Shown here piece by piece: positions 33,741-42,088 of a stretch of DNA of 64,000 bases. A model generated the notes under the pieces. That model was not told the origin of the DNA. It searched no databases and saw nothing but the letters and a program-made list of their open reading frames with translations. The stretch is from CADCVT01 sp036389155 (GTDB lineage: Bacteria; Actinomycetota; Thermoleophilia; Solirubrobacterales; Solirubrobacteraceae). Both the position numbers and the translations under genes were made by a program. Each line of letters starts with the position of its first letter. Position 1 is the stretch's first letter. The stretch covers positions 1 to 64,000 of the forward strand of contig DASVQN010000053.1 in the NCBI GenBank assembly GCA_036389155.1, given 5' to 3'.

Positions 33741-34897
33741 ACCTGGAGCTCAGCGACGAGCAGCAGTTCCTGCGGGACGCGGCGCGCGACGCCGTCGGCC
33801 GGACGAAGACGATCGAGGCGGCGCGGGAGACGCTGGACGGCGGCTCGCGGCCCGACCTGTGGCCGACGGCGGTGGAGGCCGGGTGGTCCGGGCTGCTGGT
33901 CTCGGACGAGAACGGGGGCGCGGGGCTCGGCCTGTTCGACGCGCTACTCGTGATGCAGGAGGTCGGGCGGCGGCTCGCGGGGATCGAGCTCCTCGGGCAT
34001 CTGCCGGCCTCCGCGCTGCTCGACGCGGCCTCACATCCCTCCACGTCCGACGTCGCCGCCGGGTCCCGCCGCGCGGCGTTCGTGGGAGCGGTGCCGCCGG
34101 GGGACCTCGACGATGCCTGGACCGTCGACACGGTCTCCGGGATGACCCGTGCGCCCGCGCCGACGTTCGACGGCTCCTCTCTGAGCGGCAGCGCCGCGTG
34201 GGTCGTCGACGCTCCGGGTGCGGACGTCCTCGTCGTCGCGGCCACGCAGGACGGGAAGCCGGTGGCGGTCGTCGTCGAGGCCTCGGACGCCTCGATCGAG
34301 GAGGTCTTCCGCTACGACCCGACGCGCCGGTTGGGCCACGTGACGTTCGAGGGCTCCGCCGGCGAGAAGCTCGACGTTCCGAAGTCGGACATCGAGCGCG
34401 CCTGGTACGTCGCGCAGGCGCTGCTGGCCGCCGAGTCCGTCGGCGCCGTGGAGACGTGCATGGAGATGGCGCTCGAGTACGCGAAGGAGCGCTTCACGTT
34501 CGGCCGCGCGATCGGCTCGTACCAGGCCGTCAAGCACGGGATCGTGGAGATCCTGCGGCGCGGCGAGAACGCGAAGTCGCTCCTGTACTACGCCGGCTGG
34601 GCGCACGCGTCGGGCCCGGACGAGCTGGCGATCGCGGCCTCGGCCGCGCGCTCGGCGGCGTCCGAGGCGCTCGACTACGCGGCCCGCGAGAACATCGCGA
34701 TCCACGGCGGGATCGGCGCGACGTGGGAGCACGACGCCCCCTTGTTCTTCCGCCGCGCCCAGCTGTCGAGGCGGCTGCTCGGAGGAACGGGAGCGGCGAC
34801 CGACCGCGTCGCCGGAGAGCTCCTCGCGGGCTCCGCCCCGGAGGCCGCGGCGCCGCCGGAGAGCGACGCGTCCGCGGCGACGTCCGTCGAAGCCTGA
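33737..34897 (+). CDS. Acyl-CoA dehydrogenase, second subunit
   Basis: This 386-aa ACAD-fold protein starts at an ATG overlapping the TGA of the previous gene (ATGA). The N-terminal LSDEQQFLRDAARDAV helix and the C-terminal YAKERFTFGRAIGSYQAVKH, NIAIHGGIGATWEHDAPLFFRRAQL blocks are clear, while the middle beta domain is divergent. Such pairs often form one FAD site per heterodimer, with one subunit lacking the catalytic base. The last 25 residues are an Ala/Pro/Glu-rich tail. A strong hairpin follows the stop. Confidence 0.9.
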   Translation: MNLELSDEQQFLRDAARDAVGRTKTIEAARETLDGGSRPDLWPTAVEAGWSGLLVSDENGGAGLGLFDALLVMQEVGRRLAGIELLGHLPASALLDAASHPSTSDVAAGSRRAAFVGAVPPGDLDDAWTVDTVSGMTRAPAPTFDGSSLSGSAAWVVDAPGADVLVVAATQDGKPVAVVVEASDASIEEVFRYDPTRRLGHVTFEGSAGEKLDVPKSDIERAWYVAQALLAAESVGAVETCMEMALEYAKERFTFGRAIGSYQAVKHGIVEILRRGENAKSLLYYAGWAHASGPDELAIAASAARSAASEALDYAARENIAIHGGIGATWEHDAPLFFRRAQLSRRLLGGTGAATDRVAGELLAGSAPEAAAPPESDASAATSVEA

Positions 34898-34905
34898 TCA
34901 GCAGA

Positions 34906-34929
34906 GGCGCCCCGCTCGCGCGGGGCGCC
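34906..34929 (+). terminator. Strong GC hairpin after the acyl-CoA dehydrogenase operon
   Basis: GGCGCCCCGC-TCGC-GCGGGGCGCC is a perfect 10-bp stem with a 4-nt loop, 8 nt past the TGA. There is no poly-T, as is common in high-GC actinobacteria. Confidence 0.65.
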
Positions 34930-35031
34930 ACGCTGTTACCCGTCTCGACGGAACCGTACCGCGCGAGACAATTTCATCATGGCGGATCCGGAGCGCAAAG
35001 GCGACCAGCTTCCTACAGTTCTGACCACCAC

Positions 35032-35103
35032 GGGGGCGTGGTGCTAACGGGAACACGCGGCGTTTGCAACGCCGAGTTGGGGGTTCGATTCCCCCCGCCT
35101 CCA
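35032..35103 (+). tRNA. tRNA-Ala (UGC), atypical D-arm
   Basis: The sequence folds as a 7-bp acceptor (GGGGGCG/CGCCTCC), an anticodon stem CGGCG/CGCCG around loop TTTGCAA (anticodon TGC), a T-arm GGGGG-TTCGATT-CCCCC and discriminator A. The G3-U70 wobble, the alanine identity element, is present. CCA is not encoded. The D-arm is weak: a 3-bp stem (GTG/CAC) with T where A14 is usual. The locus directly borders the less GC-rich CHAT insert. Confidence 0.78.
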
Positions 35104-35132
35104 TCTAGAGCCACTGGCCGGCATGACATGGC

Positions 35133-37856
35133 CTAGATACGCGCTGCGTCAGCGTCGAACAACCAGTCCGCTCCGCTGATCTGCCACGCCGCCCACCAGT
35201 AAGGATGCTGAAGCGATGCCGCGGCTTGATCTAGGTTGCCCCGCCAATCAGTGTCAAGTCCATCATCGAGTAACGCCGCCAAGCCGACGGGAACACCCTT
35301 TGCGCCTTGCCCGTCGCGCGCGATCCCGACAGCAGAATCGAGCGCCTCGTATGGGCTTTGCCCAGCCGCGATTTCCCAGTGAATCGTCGTGCCGACGATG
35401 GTGGCGACGAAATCGTTGACCGGCCACAGGGTCGAGATGACCGCTGTCGCCCCGGCGCACAGACATGCGGTGTCGAAACCGGTGTGGTTTTCGAAGGCAC
35501 GGACGGGGGCCGAGTATCGGCCAGAGTTACAGGCATTGACGACGACGATGTTGCACCTGTTCAGATCCGCGTCAGCGTGAACCCGCGCGGCGGAAGTGAC
35601 CTTCCCCGGCTCCAGCGGCAGGTGACCGCCGAGTAGAGATGCGGCCAGCGGGTGCGGGCCGGTTTCAGCATGACCCGCGATATGCACGATGCTCGCTGCG
35701 CTCATCGCCTCGATGATCTCGTCCGCGGTGGCGCCATCTCGCAGAGCTTGACCGCCGTGTACCTGAGCTACCAGCTCCACTTCGGCGTCTGCTCGCCGCA
35801 ACGTGTTGCCGTGCACGGCGATCGCCACCGCCTCGCCCTCCGACAGACCCCCCGGAGCATCACACCGGAGCATGCGCAGCGCAGGAGCATGCGTGACGCG
35901 GACATGCTGCGAAAGCCGCATTCCGTCAGACAGCGTGACGGCGCCCCAGGGGACGGAGTGAAGTCCCCTCCACGGAACCACGACGAGGTGGTCAAACCCT
36001 CGATCTTCCGCGAGCTGACCGAGGGCCTCGGCTACGGGCCTCGCCTCGCGGAGCATGTCTGAAATGGGATCGACCTCCGCGGACGGCCGGAGGGACGCCA
36101 TCCGGCTCCACGGTTCCAGCGAACGCAGCAGCGGCGACACTGGCGCAGACGTGAAGACCGCATCGCGGTGAGCCCCTCCTTCCGATGTCCAAAGGAGCTC
36201 GAGGCCGTCGTCAGTGACCATCATGTGGACGATCGCGCGCGTGGTCGTCGCAATCCCGCGAGCTGTGCTCCTGAGCCAAGCCTCCGGGTCGATACGGGCG
36301 GCCGGCGACGCGCCATCTCTCCACGCCTGCAGTTCGCGAAAACGCTTCCAACTCGTCTCGACGCGGGTCTCGTCGGGAGATTTCAGCGCCCAGATGCGCT
36401 CTGCGCGCTCGGCCTCGGCGTCGAGCACATCACGCCGCGCCGCGCGCAGATCATCATCAGCGCCTTCCTCCGACGTGAGTTCAAGAATGTCGTAGGACTT
36501 GGCGCGCTCGGCGGCCTGGAACCCGCCAATCACATGCTCACGTGCCATGCGGGCCAGTCCGTGCGCAACGTACGGTGGCGGTTCCGGGAAGCCGTTCACG
36601 AACGACGCGACGGTTTCCTCGCTCAGTGATATGAGCGCTCCGCGAACGAGCTGAAGCTTGTTGTCCGCCCCGAGCGTGAGCACGTCCACCCGCACCGTAC
36701 GGGTGATGGCTGCGACAGCGAGCCAACCCCAGCTGACGGGGTGATCCTGAATTAGGAGCGAGACCCATGACCAATCGTCAGCGGCCCGCGTTTCATCTCG
36801 CCAGTAGAGCGCGAACGATGGTGGAAGTGCGCGCGGGTCCGCACTCGGTTCGAGATCGAAGTCGAGCTGGAGGCTGGCGAAGTCGGCAATGTCGCGGACT
36901 AGCACCCAGGCGTGCGCAGTCGGACCTCCGTTGTTGATGCCCGCGAGGTAGCGTCCGTTGAAGATGTGATCGTCGATCCAGTCGGGCACGAGGGTCTCGT
37001 CGTCCACCCTCTCGCAAACGCCATTCATCACGGCCATCGTGTCCCCCGCGCTGCTACGAAGCACGTGGGCGTGGTACATGGACTGCCTGTGCCTCGCCCA
37101 CCCGAGCACTCTCGCGGGCACGTCCGGCCGCCTGAGAAGCATCGCTTCGATCGGCGTGAGCGCGGCAGCGCGCGCTTCAAGATCCTCGTTCAGGCCGCGG
37201 AGATTCTCGGCGGCGTCGGCGTGCGGGTCGCCCTGGAGCACTCGCGCCAAGGCGACGTCCGTGACCAAGGCGCGTAGCGGCCCGCTGCGACCCGCCGCGG
37301 ATCCGAGACCTTCGAGCGCATCCCGCACCTCCTGACGGCTCGTGAGTTCAGTGATGCTCCCGTACCGAGCACAGTACGACTCGCTCGAAAGTTGACTCCA
37401 TCTACGCGCGGCGTCGACCACGAAGCTTGCATCTTCTTCAGTGAGCATCCACCGGTTTTGAAGCCGCTGTAGAGCGTCCTCCCGATCGTCGCGCTGGTCC
37501 CGATGTTCGATCCACACCAGGAAGCTCACGTAGGCAGGAAACGGGTCCCACTCGAATCCTTCCGCCCGACTTCCGGCTCGGAAGTGGGCGTAAGCCGCTC
37601 GCGTAGCGTCGACCGCGAAGTCGATGCCGCGCGACAGACACGCGTCCGTCCAGCTGATGAGTTGACCGAGTGAGGCGCCGGCTGTGTGGTGAACCGCGAT
37701 CGCGGCCGCATACGCTGCGATTGTCGCCACGTCCGCCGGCGCGGCCGATTCGGGGTCCAGCCCGAACGCCTTGAAGACGCCTGATCCCGCGATCTCCCGA
37801 CCGCGCTCCAAGAACCAGTCTTCGCGCCCGAGCGGGCCGTCCTCAGAATCGATCAA
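35133..37856 (-). CDS. CHAT-domain (caspase-like) protease with large unknown N-terminal region
   Basis: The product is 907 aa from a TTG start, the only start codon after an in-frame TGA. The C-terminal third is a CHAT peptidase: LVVVPWRGLHSVPWGAV precedes the catalytic His729 (IVHIAGHAE) and catalytic Cys776 (VVVNACNSGRY), followed by GATAVISTLWPVND and YWWAAWQISG. The N-terminal roughly 550 residues are alpha-helical with no motif I recognise; TPR units are not obvious. CHAT proteases act in bacterial programmed cell death and defence (for example with gasdermins or in type III-E CRISPR systems). Here no such partner is adjacent, so a defence role is an inference. Atypical composition suggests horizontal transfer. 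Confidence 0.88.
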   Translation of the reverse strand: MIDSEDGPLGREDWFLERGREIAGSGVFKAFGLDPESAAPADVATIAAYAAAIAVHHTAGASLGQLISWTDACLSRGIDFAVDATRAAYAHFRAGSRAEGFEWDPFPAYVSFLVWIEHRDQRDDREDALQRLQNRWMLTEEDASFVVDAARRWSQLSSESYCARYGSITELTSRQEVRDALEGLGSAAGRSGPLRALVTDVALARVLQGDPHADAAENLRGLNEDLEARAAALTPIEAMLLRRPDVPARVLGWARHRQSMYHAHVLRSSAGDTMAVMNGVCERVDDETLVPDWIDDHIFNGRYLAGINNGGPTAHAWVLVRDIADFASLQLDFDLEPSADPRALPPSFALYWRDETRAADDWSWVSLLIQDHPVSWGWLAVAAITRTVRVDVLTLGADNKLQLVRGALISLSEETVASFVNGFPEPPPYVAHGLARMAREHVIGGFQAAERAKSYDILELTSEEGADDDLRAARRDVLDAEAERAERIWALKSPDETRVETSWKRFRELQAWRDGASPAARIDPEAWLRSTARGIATTTRAIVHMMVTDDGLELLWTSEGGAHRDAVFTSAPVSPLLRSLEPWSRMASLRPSAEVDPISDMLREARPVAEALGQLAEDRGFDHLVVVPWRGLHSVPWGAVTLSDGMRLSQHVRVTHAPALRMLRCDAPGGLSEGEAVAIAVHGNTLRRADAEVELVAQVHGGQALRDGATADEIIEAMSAASIVHIAGHAETGPHPLAASLLGGHLPLEPGKVTSAARVHADADLNRCNIVVVNACNSGRYSAPVRAFENHTGFDTACLCAGATAVISTLWPVNDFVATIVGTTIHWEIAAGQSPYEALDSAVGIARDGQGAKGVPVGLAALLDDGLDTDWRGNLDQAAASLQHPYWWAAWQISGADWLFDADAARI

Positions 37857-37957
37857 ACCGCGGGGCTGCGTGACGTCCGCCGCTCAGCAGCGAACAGCTG
37901 CTCTGGCGAGCTCGGGATTTGCACGAGCCGAACGGTAGCGGTCAACAATCATCAACG
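37857..37957. other. Noncoding upstream region of the CHAT gene
   Basis: This segment of about 100 bp belongs compositionally to the insert. It presumably carries the CHAT promoter; TACCGT on the minus strand near 37,930 is a possible -10 box, leaving a leader of roughly 75 nt. I see no ORF or repeat here. Confidence 0.3.
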
Positions 37958-38334
37958 CTACAGCGGTCGGTGTGGTCGGAGCATGCCCCAGTCGTCGGTG
38001 GTGTGGATGTCGTCGGTCATCCCCTGGACGACGACCTTCTTGACCCGCGGGTTCGCGAGTTGCTCGAGGGCGTTCTTGCCGTGGGTGATCTCGACGGGCT
38101 CGGGGAGGACGAGGGCCGCGTTGGACTCGGCCGGGCACTCGCCGCCGTACGGGTCGTCGAGGAGGGTGAGCGCGGCGCGCTTGAGCGTCCCGCCGGCCGG
38201 GACGAGGCCGTAGAGGCCGCCCTTCGCGGGCTTCGAGCCGCAGGTCGCCGTCGAGGGCTCCTGGTTGTCGCTGAAGCCCGGGACGCAGCTCTCGCCCGCG
38301 CCGGAGCCGAGCGCGCGCGGTGCAGCGGGGCGGG
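37958..38334 (-). pseudogene. Remnant of a secreted protein gene, truncated at both ends
   Basis: The minus-strand frame encodes SCVPGFSDNQEPSTATCG ... GGLYGLVPAGGTLKRAALTLLDDPYGG ... LANPRVKKVVVQG, which looks like the beta-rich C-terminal part of a Cys-containing secreted protein. There is no ATG, GTG or TTG start after the upstream SDR stop, and the frame runs back only into the SDR gene. The last residues (MLRPHRPL) are encoded across the edge of the CHAT insert. I read it as a native gene that lost its 5' part and was cut by the insertion. Confidence 0.55.
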
Positions 38335-39156
38335 TCAGCGACCGCGGCCGAACGCGCGCTGGTGGTACTCGCGGCGGGCCTCGAGGTCGGTGTCGCCCGC
38401 GATCTTCGTCACGCCGAGCGCGCGGTAGACGGCCTCGCGGGCGGCTCGCGGGAGCAGCGCTCCCATCTTCGCGCTCGCGCCCTGCGACCGCGGGACCCAC
38501 ACTTCGAACCGCCCCTTCTCGACCGCGTCGAGGACCGCCTCGGCGACCTCGTCCGCCGTCACCTGCGCGAGCGTGCGCGGACGGGCCTGACCGTCGAGCA
38601 TCGCCGTCTCGACCTGCGCCGGCTGGATCAACGAGAACCCGATCCCGCGCCCGCGGTACTCGAGCTTCAGCGACTCCGTCAGCCCGACGACGCCGTGCTT
38701 CGTGGCGGAGTACACGGAGCTGCCGGGGAGCGGGACCCGCCCGACGCCGGAGGCGACGTTCACCAGCCACCCCGACCCGCGCGGCAGCATCCGCGACAGA
38801 GCGAGCTTCGAGCCGAGGATCGCCCCGTAGAGATTGACCTCGATCTCGCGTCGCGTGACCTCGTCCGGCTCCTCGTGGAACGGGCCGATCCAGTCGATCC
38901 CCGCGTTGTTGACCATCAGCCCGAGCGGCCCGTGCGCGCGCTCGGCCTCGTCGAGGAACGACCCGAACGCCGCGGCGTCCCGGACGTCCAGGCCGACGGC
39001 GATGCCGCCGGCCTCGGAGGCGACCGCCTCAGCCGCGCCCACGTCGATGTCCCCGACCGCCACCCGCGCGCCCGCCCGTCCCAACCGAAGAGCAATCGCC
39101 CGCCCGATCCCGTTCCCACCACCGGTCACCGCCGCCGACACGCCTGAGAGGTTCAT
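38335..39156 (-). CDS. Short-chain dehydrogenase/reductase (SDR)
   Basis: The 273-aa classical SDR uses NAD(P)H to interconvert alcohols and carbonyls. It has the cofactor motif VTGGGNGIGRAIA near residue 11, NNAGIDWIG (NNAG) and the catalytic Ser in VNVASGVGR. The YxxxK pair is in YSATKHGV, and QPAQVETAML is the P-A turn. The ATG at 39156 overlaps the TGA of the upstream DUF2461 remnant (ATGA). The substrate is not predictable. Confidence 0.92.
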   Translation of the reverse strand: MNLSGVSAAVTGGGNGIGRAIALRLGRAGARVAVGDIDVGAAEAVASEAGGIAVGLDVRDAAAFGSFLDEAERAHGPLGLMVNNAGIDWIGPFHEEPDEVTRREIEVNLYGAILGSKLALSRMLPRGSGWLVNVASGVGRVPLPGSSVYSATKHGVVGLTESLKLEYRGRGIGFSLIQPAQVETAMLDGQARPRTLAQVTADEVAEAVLDAVEKGRFEVWVPRSQGASAKMGALLPRAAREAVYRALGVTKIAGDTDLEARREYHQRAFGRGR

Positions 39157-39533
39157 GACGTGCTGCTTCCCACGTGCTCGTCGAGCCACGCGTTCATCGG
39201 CTCGCAGACCGACCACACGCGCCGGACGTGGGCCAGGGCGGCCGAGCGGGGGATGCCCCGCGCGCCCGGCTCCAGCCGCGCACCTGCGGCACGGACCGCG
39301 GCGACGATCTCCGCGATCGACGCGTCGGCCGCCACCGCCTCCGGGAACCGCGCGAGCTGCGCCGCGTCGAGCATGTAGTAGCCCGTCCCCGCGAACAGCC
39401 CGCCCGACGACAGCTGCGCATAGAGCGGCGCCGGAGACGAGGGACGGTCCGCGACCACCCCGTACGTCGTCGTCTTGTACGGCGACTTGTCGCGCGAGAA
39501 CCGCACGTCGCGATGCTGGCGGAACATCTTCAC
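39153..39533 (-). pseudogene. Degenerate DUF2461 (TIGR02453) family gene
   Basis: From a possible GTG at 39533 the frame encodes VKMFRQHRDVRFSRDKSPYKT and GLFAGTGYYMLDAAQLARF, the core of DUF2461 proteins. The family's N-terminal 55-60 residues are absent. About 40 residues are also missing between GARLEPGARGIP and the closing ALAHVRRVWSVCEPMNAWLDEHVG. The missing N-terminal motif (VYDSAVRGPLEDLLEEH) is found next door on the opposite strand. The gene is therefore deleted and rearranged; a shortened product could still be translated with the SDR downstream. Confidence 0.6.
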
Positions 39534-39553
39534 GCGCCCGCCACCACCGCTCC

Positions 39554-39604
39554 GTGTACGACAGCGCGGTTCGCGGCCCGCTCGAAGACCTGCTGGAGGA
39601 GCAC
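39554..39604 (+). other. Inverted fragment of the DUF2461 N-terminus
   Basis: On the plus strand, 17 codons read VYDSAVRGPLEDLLEEH, matching the expected N-terminal helix of DUF2461 proteins, whose remaining coding sequence is on the minus strand. This implies a short local inversion of roughly 70-150 bp. No start codon or continuing family sequence surrounds it on the plus strand. Confidence 0.5.
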
Positions 39605-39696
39605 CGGAACGCCGCCAGCACAGGGCCAGCATCCGCTCGTGCGCCGGTGCTGACGGTGATCGGCTTCATCCCGGCGCGACTCTAGAGCCCGACGCG

Positions 39697-39702
39697 TAGG
39701 CT
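39697..39702 (+). promoter_or_regulatory. -10 element TAGGCT, leaderless gdhA start
   Basis: TAGGCT ends 8 nt before the glutamate dehydrogenase GTG. The same hexamer is used before ppa. Confidence 0.5.
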
Positions 39703-39710
39703 TCGCCACC

Positions 39711-41045
39711 GTGTCGTCCACCGAGACCGACAAGTCGCCGCGCCAGCAGAACAAGGGCGAGGACGGCGGCGCCGACAGCACGAAGGTCAGCGACGCCACC
39801 AAGCCCGCGGAGGTCTCGAACTACGAGATCGTCAATCACTGGTTCGGGCTCGCGGCCGACCGGCTCGGCCTGGACGACGACGTCGCGACCGTCATGCGCA
39901 CCTCCTACCGCGAGGTGCAGGTCCAGCTCCCCATCCGCCTCGGCGACGGCAAGATCCACGTCTTCAGCGGCTTCCGCGTCCAGCACAACGGCGCGCGGGG
40001 GCCGTACAAGGGCGGGATCCGCTACCACCCGGAGGTCGACCTCGACGAGGTGCGCGCCCTCGCGGCGCTCATGTCGTGGAAGACCGCCATCGCCGGCGTC
40101 CCGTACGGCGGCGCGAAGGGCGGCGTCAATGTCCCCACGCGCGACCTCGAGCAGGACGAGCTCGAGAAGCTCACGCGGTCGTTCATCGACAAGATCAACC
40201 ACGTCATCGGGCCGACGCGCGACATCCCCGCGCCGGACGTCAACACCAACGCGCAGACGATGGCCTGGATGATGGACGAGTACGGCAAGCTGCACGGGCA
40301 CACGCCGGCGTGCGTGACGGGCAAGCCGATCCCGCTCGGCGGCTCGTACGGGCGCGAGGCGGCCACCGGGCGCGGGCTCGTCTACTGCTACCGCGAGGCG
40401 GCGCCGCAGCTCGGCCTGACGCCACCCGAGACGCGCGTCGCCGTGCAGGGCTTCGGCAACGTCGGCAGCTGGGCGGCGCGGATCCTCCAGCACCTGGGCT
40501 GCGTCATCGTCGCCGTCTCCGACCACACCGGCTCGATCCACTCGGAGAAGGGGATCGACTGCGAGGACCTGCGCCGCCACCTCGACGACGGCGGCGAGGT
40601 CGGCGACTACGACAAGGCGGACTCCATCTCCGCCGAGGAGTTCCTGGGCACCGAGTGCGAGGTCTTCATCCCCGCCGCGCTCGGCGGGATGATCCACGCC
40701 GACAACGCCGAGCTCATCAAGGCGCGCGTGATCCTCGAGGGCGCGAACAGCCCGACGACGCCGAAGGCCGACGAGATCCTCACCGACCGCGACGTGCTGA
40801 TCGTCCCCGACGTCCTGGCCAACGCCGGCGGCGTCGTCGTCTCCTACTTCGAGTGGGTCCAGAACCTGCAGCACTTCCGCTGGGACGAGCGCGAGGTCAA
40901 CGACAAGCTCGGCACCATCATGCGCCGCGCGTACCGCGAGGTCTCCTCGCGGGCCAAGGACGACGACGTCTCGCTCCGGATCGCCGCGTTCGAGCTGGGG
41001 ATCGAGCGGGTCGTCGAGGCCGCCCGCACGCGCGGCTACGTCTGA
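39711..41045 (+). CDS. gdhA: Glu/Leu/Phe/Val family dehydrogenase (glutamate dehydrogenase)
   Basis: This NAD(P)-dependent enzyme interconverts glutamate and 2-oxoglutarate plus ammonia. It has 444 aa from a GTG start. Motifs: GFRVQHNGARGPYKGGIRYHP with the substrate Lys in GPYKGGIR, the catalytic Lys in GVPYGGAKGGV, the Asp in DIPAPDVNT, the cofactor motif VQGFGNVGSWAA, and EGANSPTTP. The first roughly 30 residues are a charged extension. The 3' end overlaps the convergent threonine dehydratase by 10 nt, two enzymes of amino-acid nitrogen release. Confidence 0.93.
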   Translation: MSSTETDKSPRQQNKGEDGGADSTKVSDATKPAEVSNYEIVNHWFGLAADRLGLDDDVATVMRTSYREVQVQLPIRLGDGKIHVFSGFRVQHNGARGPYKGGIRYHPEVDLDEVRALAALMSWKTAIAGVPYGGAKGGVNVPTRDLEQDELEKLTRSFIDKINHVIGPTRDIPAPDVNTNAQTMAWMMDEYGKLHGHTPACVTGKPIPLGGSYGREAATGRGLVYCYREAAPQLGLTPPETRVAVQGFGNVGSWAARILQHLGCVIVAVSDHTGSIHSEKGIDCEDLRRHLDDGGEVGDYDKADSISAEEFLGTECEVFIPAALGGMIHADNAELIKARVILEGANSPTTPKADEILTDRDVLIVPDVLANAGGVVVSYFEWVQNLQHFRWDEREVNDKLGTIMRRAYREVSSRAKDDDVSLRIAAFELGIERVVEAARTRGYV

Positions 41046-42004
41046 GCTGCGCCGCACAGCGCGGCGAAGCGCGCGCGGTCGATGTTGCCGCCGGAGAGCA
41101 CGACCCCGACCCGCAGCCCCGCGACGTCGGCCTTCCCGGCCAGCACCGCCGCCAGCGCCGACGCGCCGCTCGGCTCGGCGACGACCTTCACGCGCTCGAA
41201 GAGCAGCCCCATCGCATCGACGATCTCCTCATCGCCCACCGTGACGATCGTGTCGACGTGCTCGCGGATGACCGGGAAGGTGAGCGCGCCGAGCTGCGGC
41301 AGCTGCTGGCCGTCGGCGATCGTCCGCCCGACCGCGACGCGGACCCGCTCCCCGCTCGCCAGCGAGCGCCGCCCGTCGTCGCTGGCCTCGGGCTCGACGC
41401 CGACGACGCGGATGCCGGGCACCAGCGCCTTCGCGGCGACCGCGCAGCCCGAGATGAGCCCGCCCCCGCCCAGCGGGACGACCAGGACGTCGAGGCCCGG
41501 CACCTCCTCGACGAGCTCGAGCGCGGTCGTCCCCGCGCCCGCCATGATCCGCGGGTCGTCGTACGCGTGCACGAGCGCGTACCCCCGGCGGTCGGCCACC
41601 TCGCGGGTGAGCGCCTCGCGGTCGTCGCCGTACCGGTCGAACTCGATCACCTTCGCGCCGAGCGCCTCGGTCGCGGCCCGCTTGCTCGCCGGGGCGTCGG
41701 TGGGCATCAGGATCACGGCGTGCGTGCCGGTGAGCCGCGCGGCGAGCGCCACCGCCTGGGCGTGGTTGCCCGACGAGGACGCGACGACGCCCGCGGGCGC
41801 GTCGAGCTGGGAGACGCAGTTGTAGGCGCCGCGGAACTTGAAGGCGCCGATCCGCTGGAAGCTCTCGGCCTTCAGGTGGACGTCGGCACCGGCGCGGTCG
41901 TCCACCCCACGCGACCTCAGCACCGGTGTGCGGTGGGCGACGCCCTCGATCCGCCGCGCCGCGGCACGGATGTCGTCGAGGGTCAGGGCGGCGTCGGTCG
42001 GCAT
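41036..42004 (-). CDS. Threonine/serine dehydratase (PLP-dependent)
   Basis: It deaminates threonine (or serine) to 2-oxobutyrate. It has 322 aa from the ATG at 42004; an ATG three codons upstream (42013) is equally possible. Motifs: the PLP Lys in IGAFKFRGAYN, SSGNHAQAVA, the phosphate-binding GGGGLI, and the PLP-ring-binding LSGGN near the C-terminus. There is no C-terminal ACT domain, so it is a catabolic-type or unregulated enzyme and probably not the biosynthetic IlvA. It could also be a serine racemase-like member. Two hairpins lie directly upstream. Confidence 0.9.
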   Translation of the reverse strand: MPTDAALTLDDIRAAARRIEGVAHRTPVLRSRGVDDRAGADVHLKAESFQRIGAFKFRGAYNCVSQLDAPAGVVASSSGNHAQAVALAARLTGTHAVILMPTDAPASKRAATEALGAKVIEFDRYGDDREALTREVADRRGYALVHAYDDPRIMAGAGTTALELVEEVPGLDVLVVPLGGGGLISGCAVAAKALVPGIRVVGVEPEASDDGRRSLASGERVRVAVGRTIADGQQLPQLGALTFPVIREHVDTIVTVGDEEIVDAMGLLFERVKVVAEPSGASALAAVLAGKADVAGLRVGVVLSGGNIDRARFAALCGAAQT

Positions 42005-42018
42005 GCCCCCCATGAAAC

Positions 42019-42088
42019 CGCGAAGAGCGCCCCGGGCGCGTGGCCGCGGAGCGCTCTCGCGATGCGTCCTTGCCCTCCGGGAGGCAAG
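42019..42088 (-). promoter_or_regulatory. Double-hairpin leader upstream of the dehydratase gene
   Basis: Two inverted repeats lie just before the start codon on the minus strand: CTTGCC-N8-GGCAAG (42069-42088) and CGCGAGAGCGC / GCGCTCTTCGCG (42051-42061 with 42019-42030). The proximal one ends 5 nt before the ATG at 42013, where it could hide the translation start. No known riboswitch consensus was recognised. The rest of the 42014-42200 gap shows nothing else. Confidence 0.4.

Larger units (their letters stand above)
35104..37965. other. Less GC-rich single-gene insert next to tRNA-Ala
   Basis: From the tRNA 3' end to about 37,965 the composition drops. Two 60-base lines I counted were 55% and 68% GC, against 75% in a core gene. 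The codons of the CHAT gene are less G/C-biased at third positions. The left edge is the tRNA 3' end; the right edge truncates a native gene remnant. I found no integrase and no copy of the tRNA 3' end at the right edge, so the mechanism of entry is open. Confidence 0.5.

Noticed and set aside
34980..35048. 22-codon ATG ORF running into tRNA-Ala
   Set aside because: It overlaps the tRNA acceptor and D-arm, has no ribosome site and no recognisable sequence.
37857..38340. Duplicate of the tRNA-Ala 3' end (attachment site) at the right edge of the CHAT insert
   Set aside because: I looked for the GGTTCGATTCC...CCTCCA segment there and found no copy, so no attL/attR pair is claimed.
39530..39802. 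Minus-strand frame across 39,530-39,802 as the DUF2461 N-terminus
   Set aside because: Its translation has no DUF2461 resemblance; the matching helix is on the plus strand.
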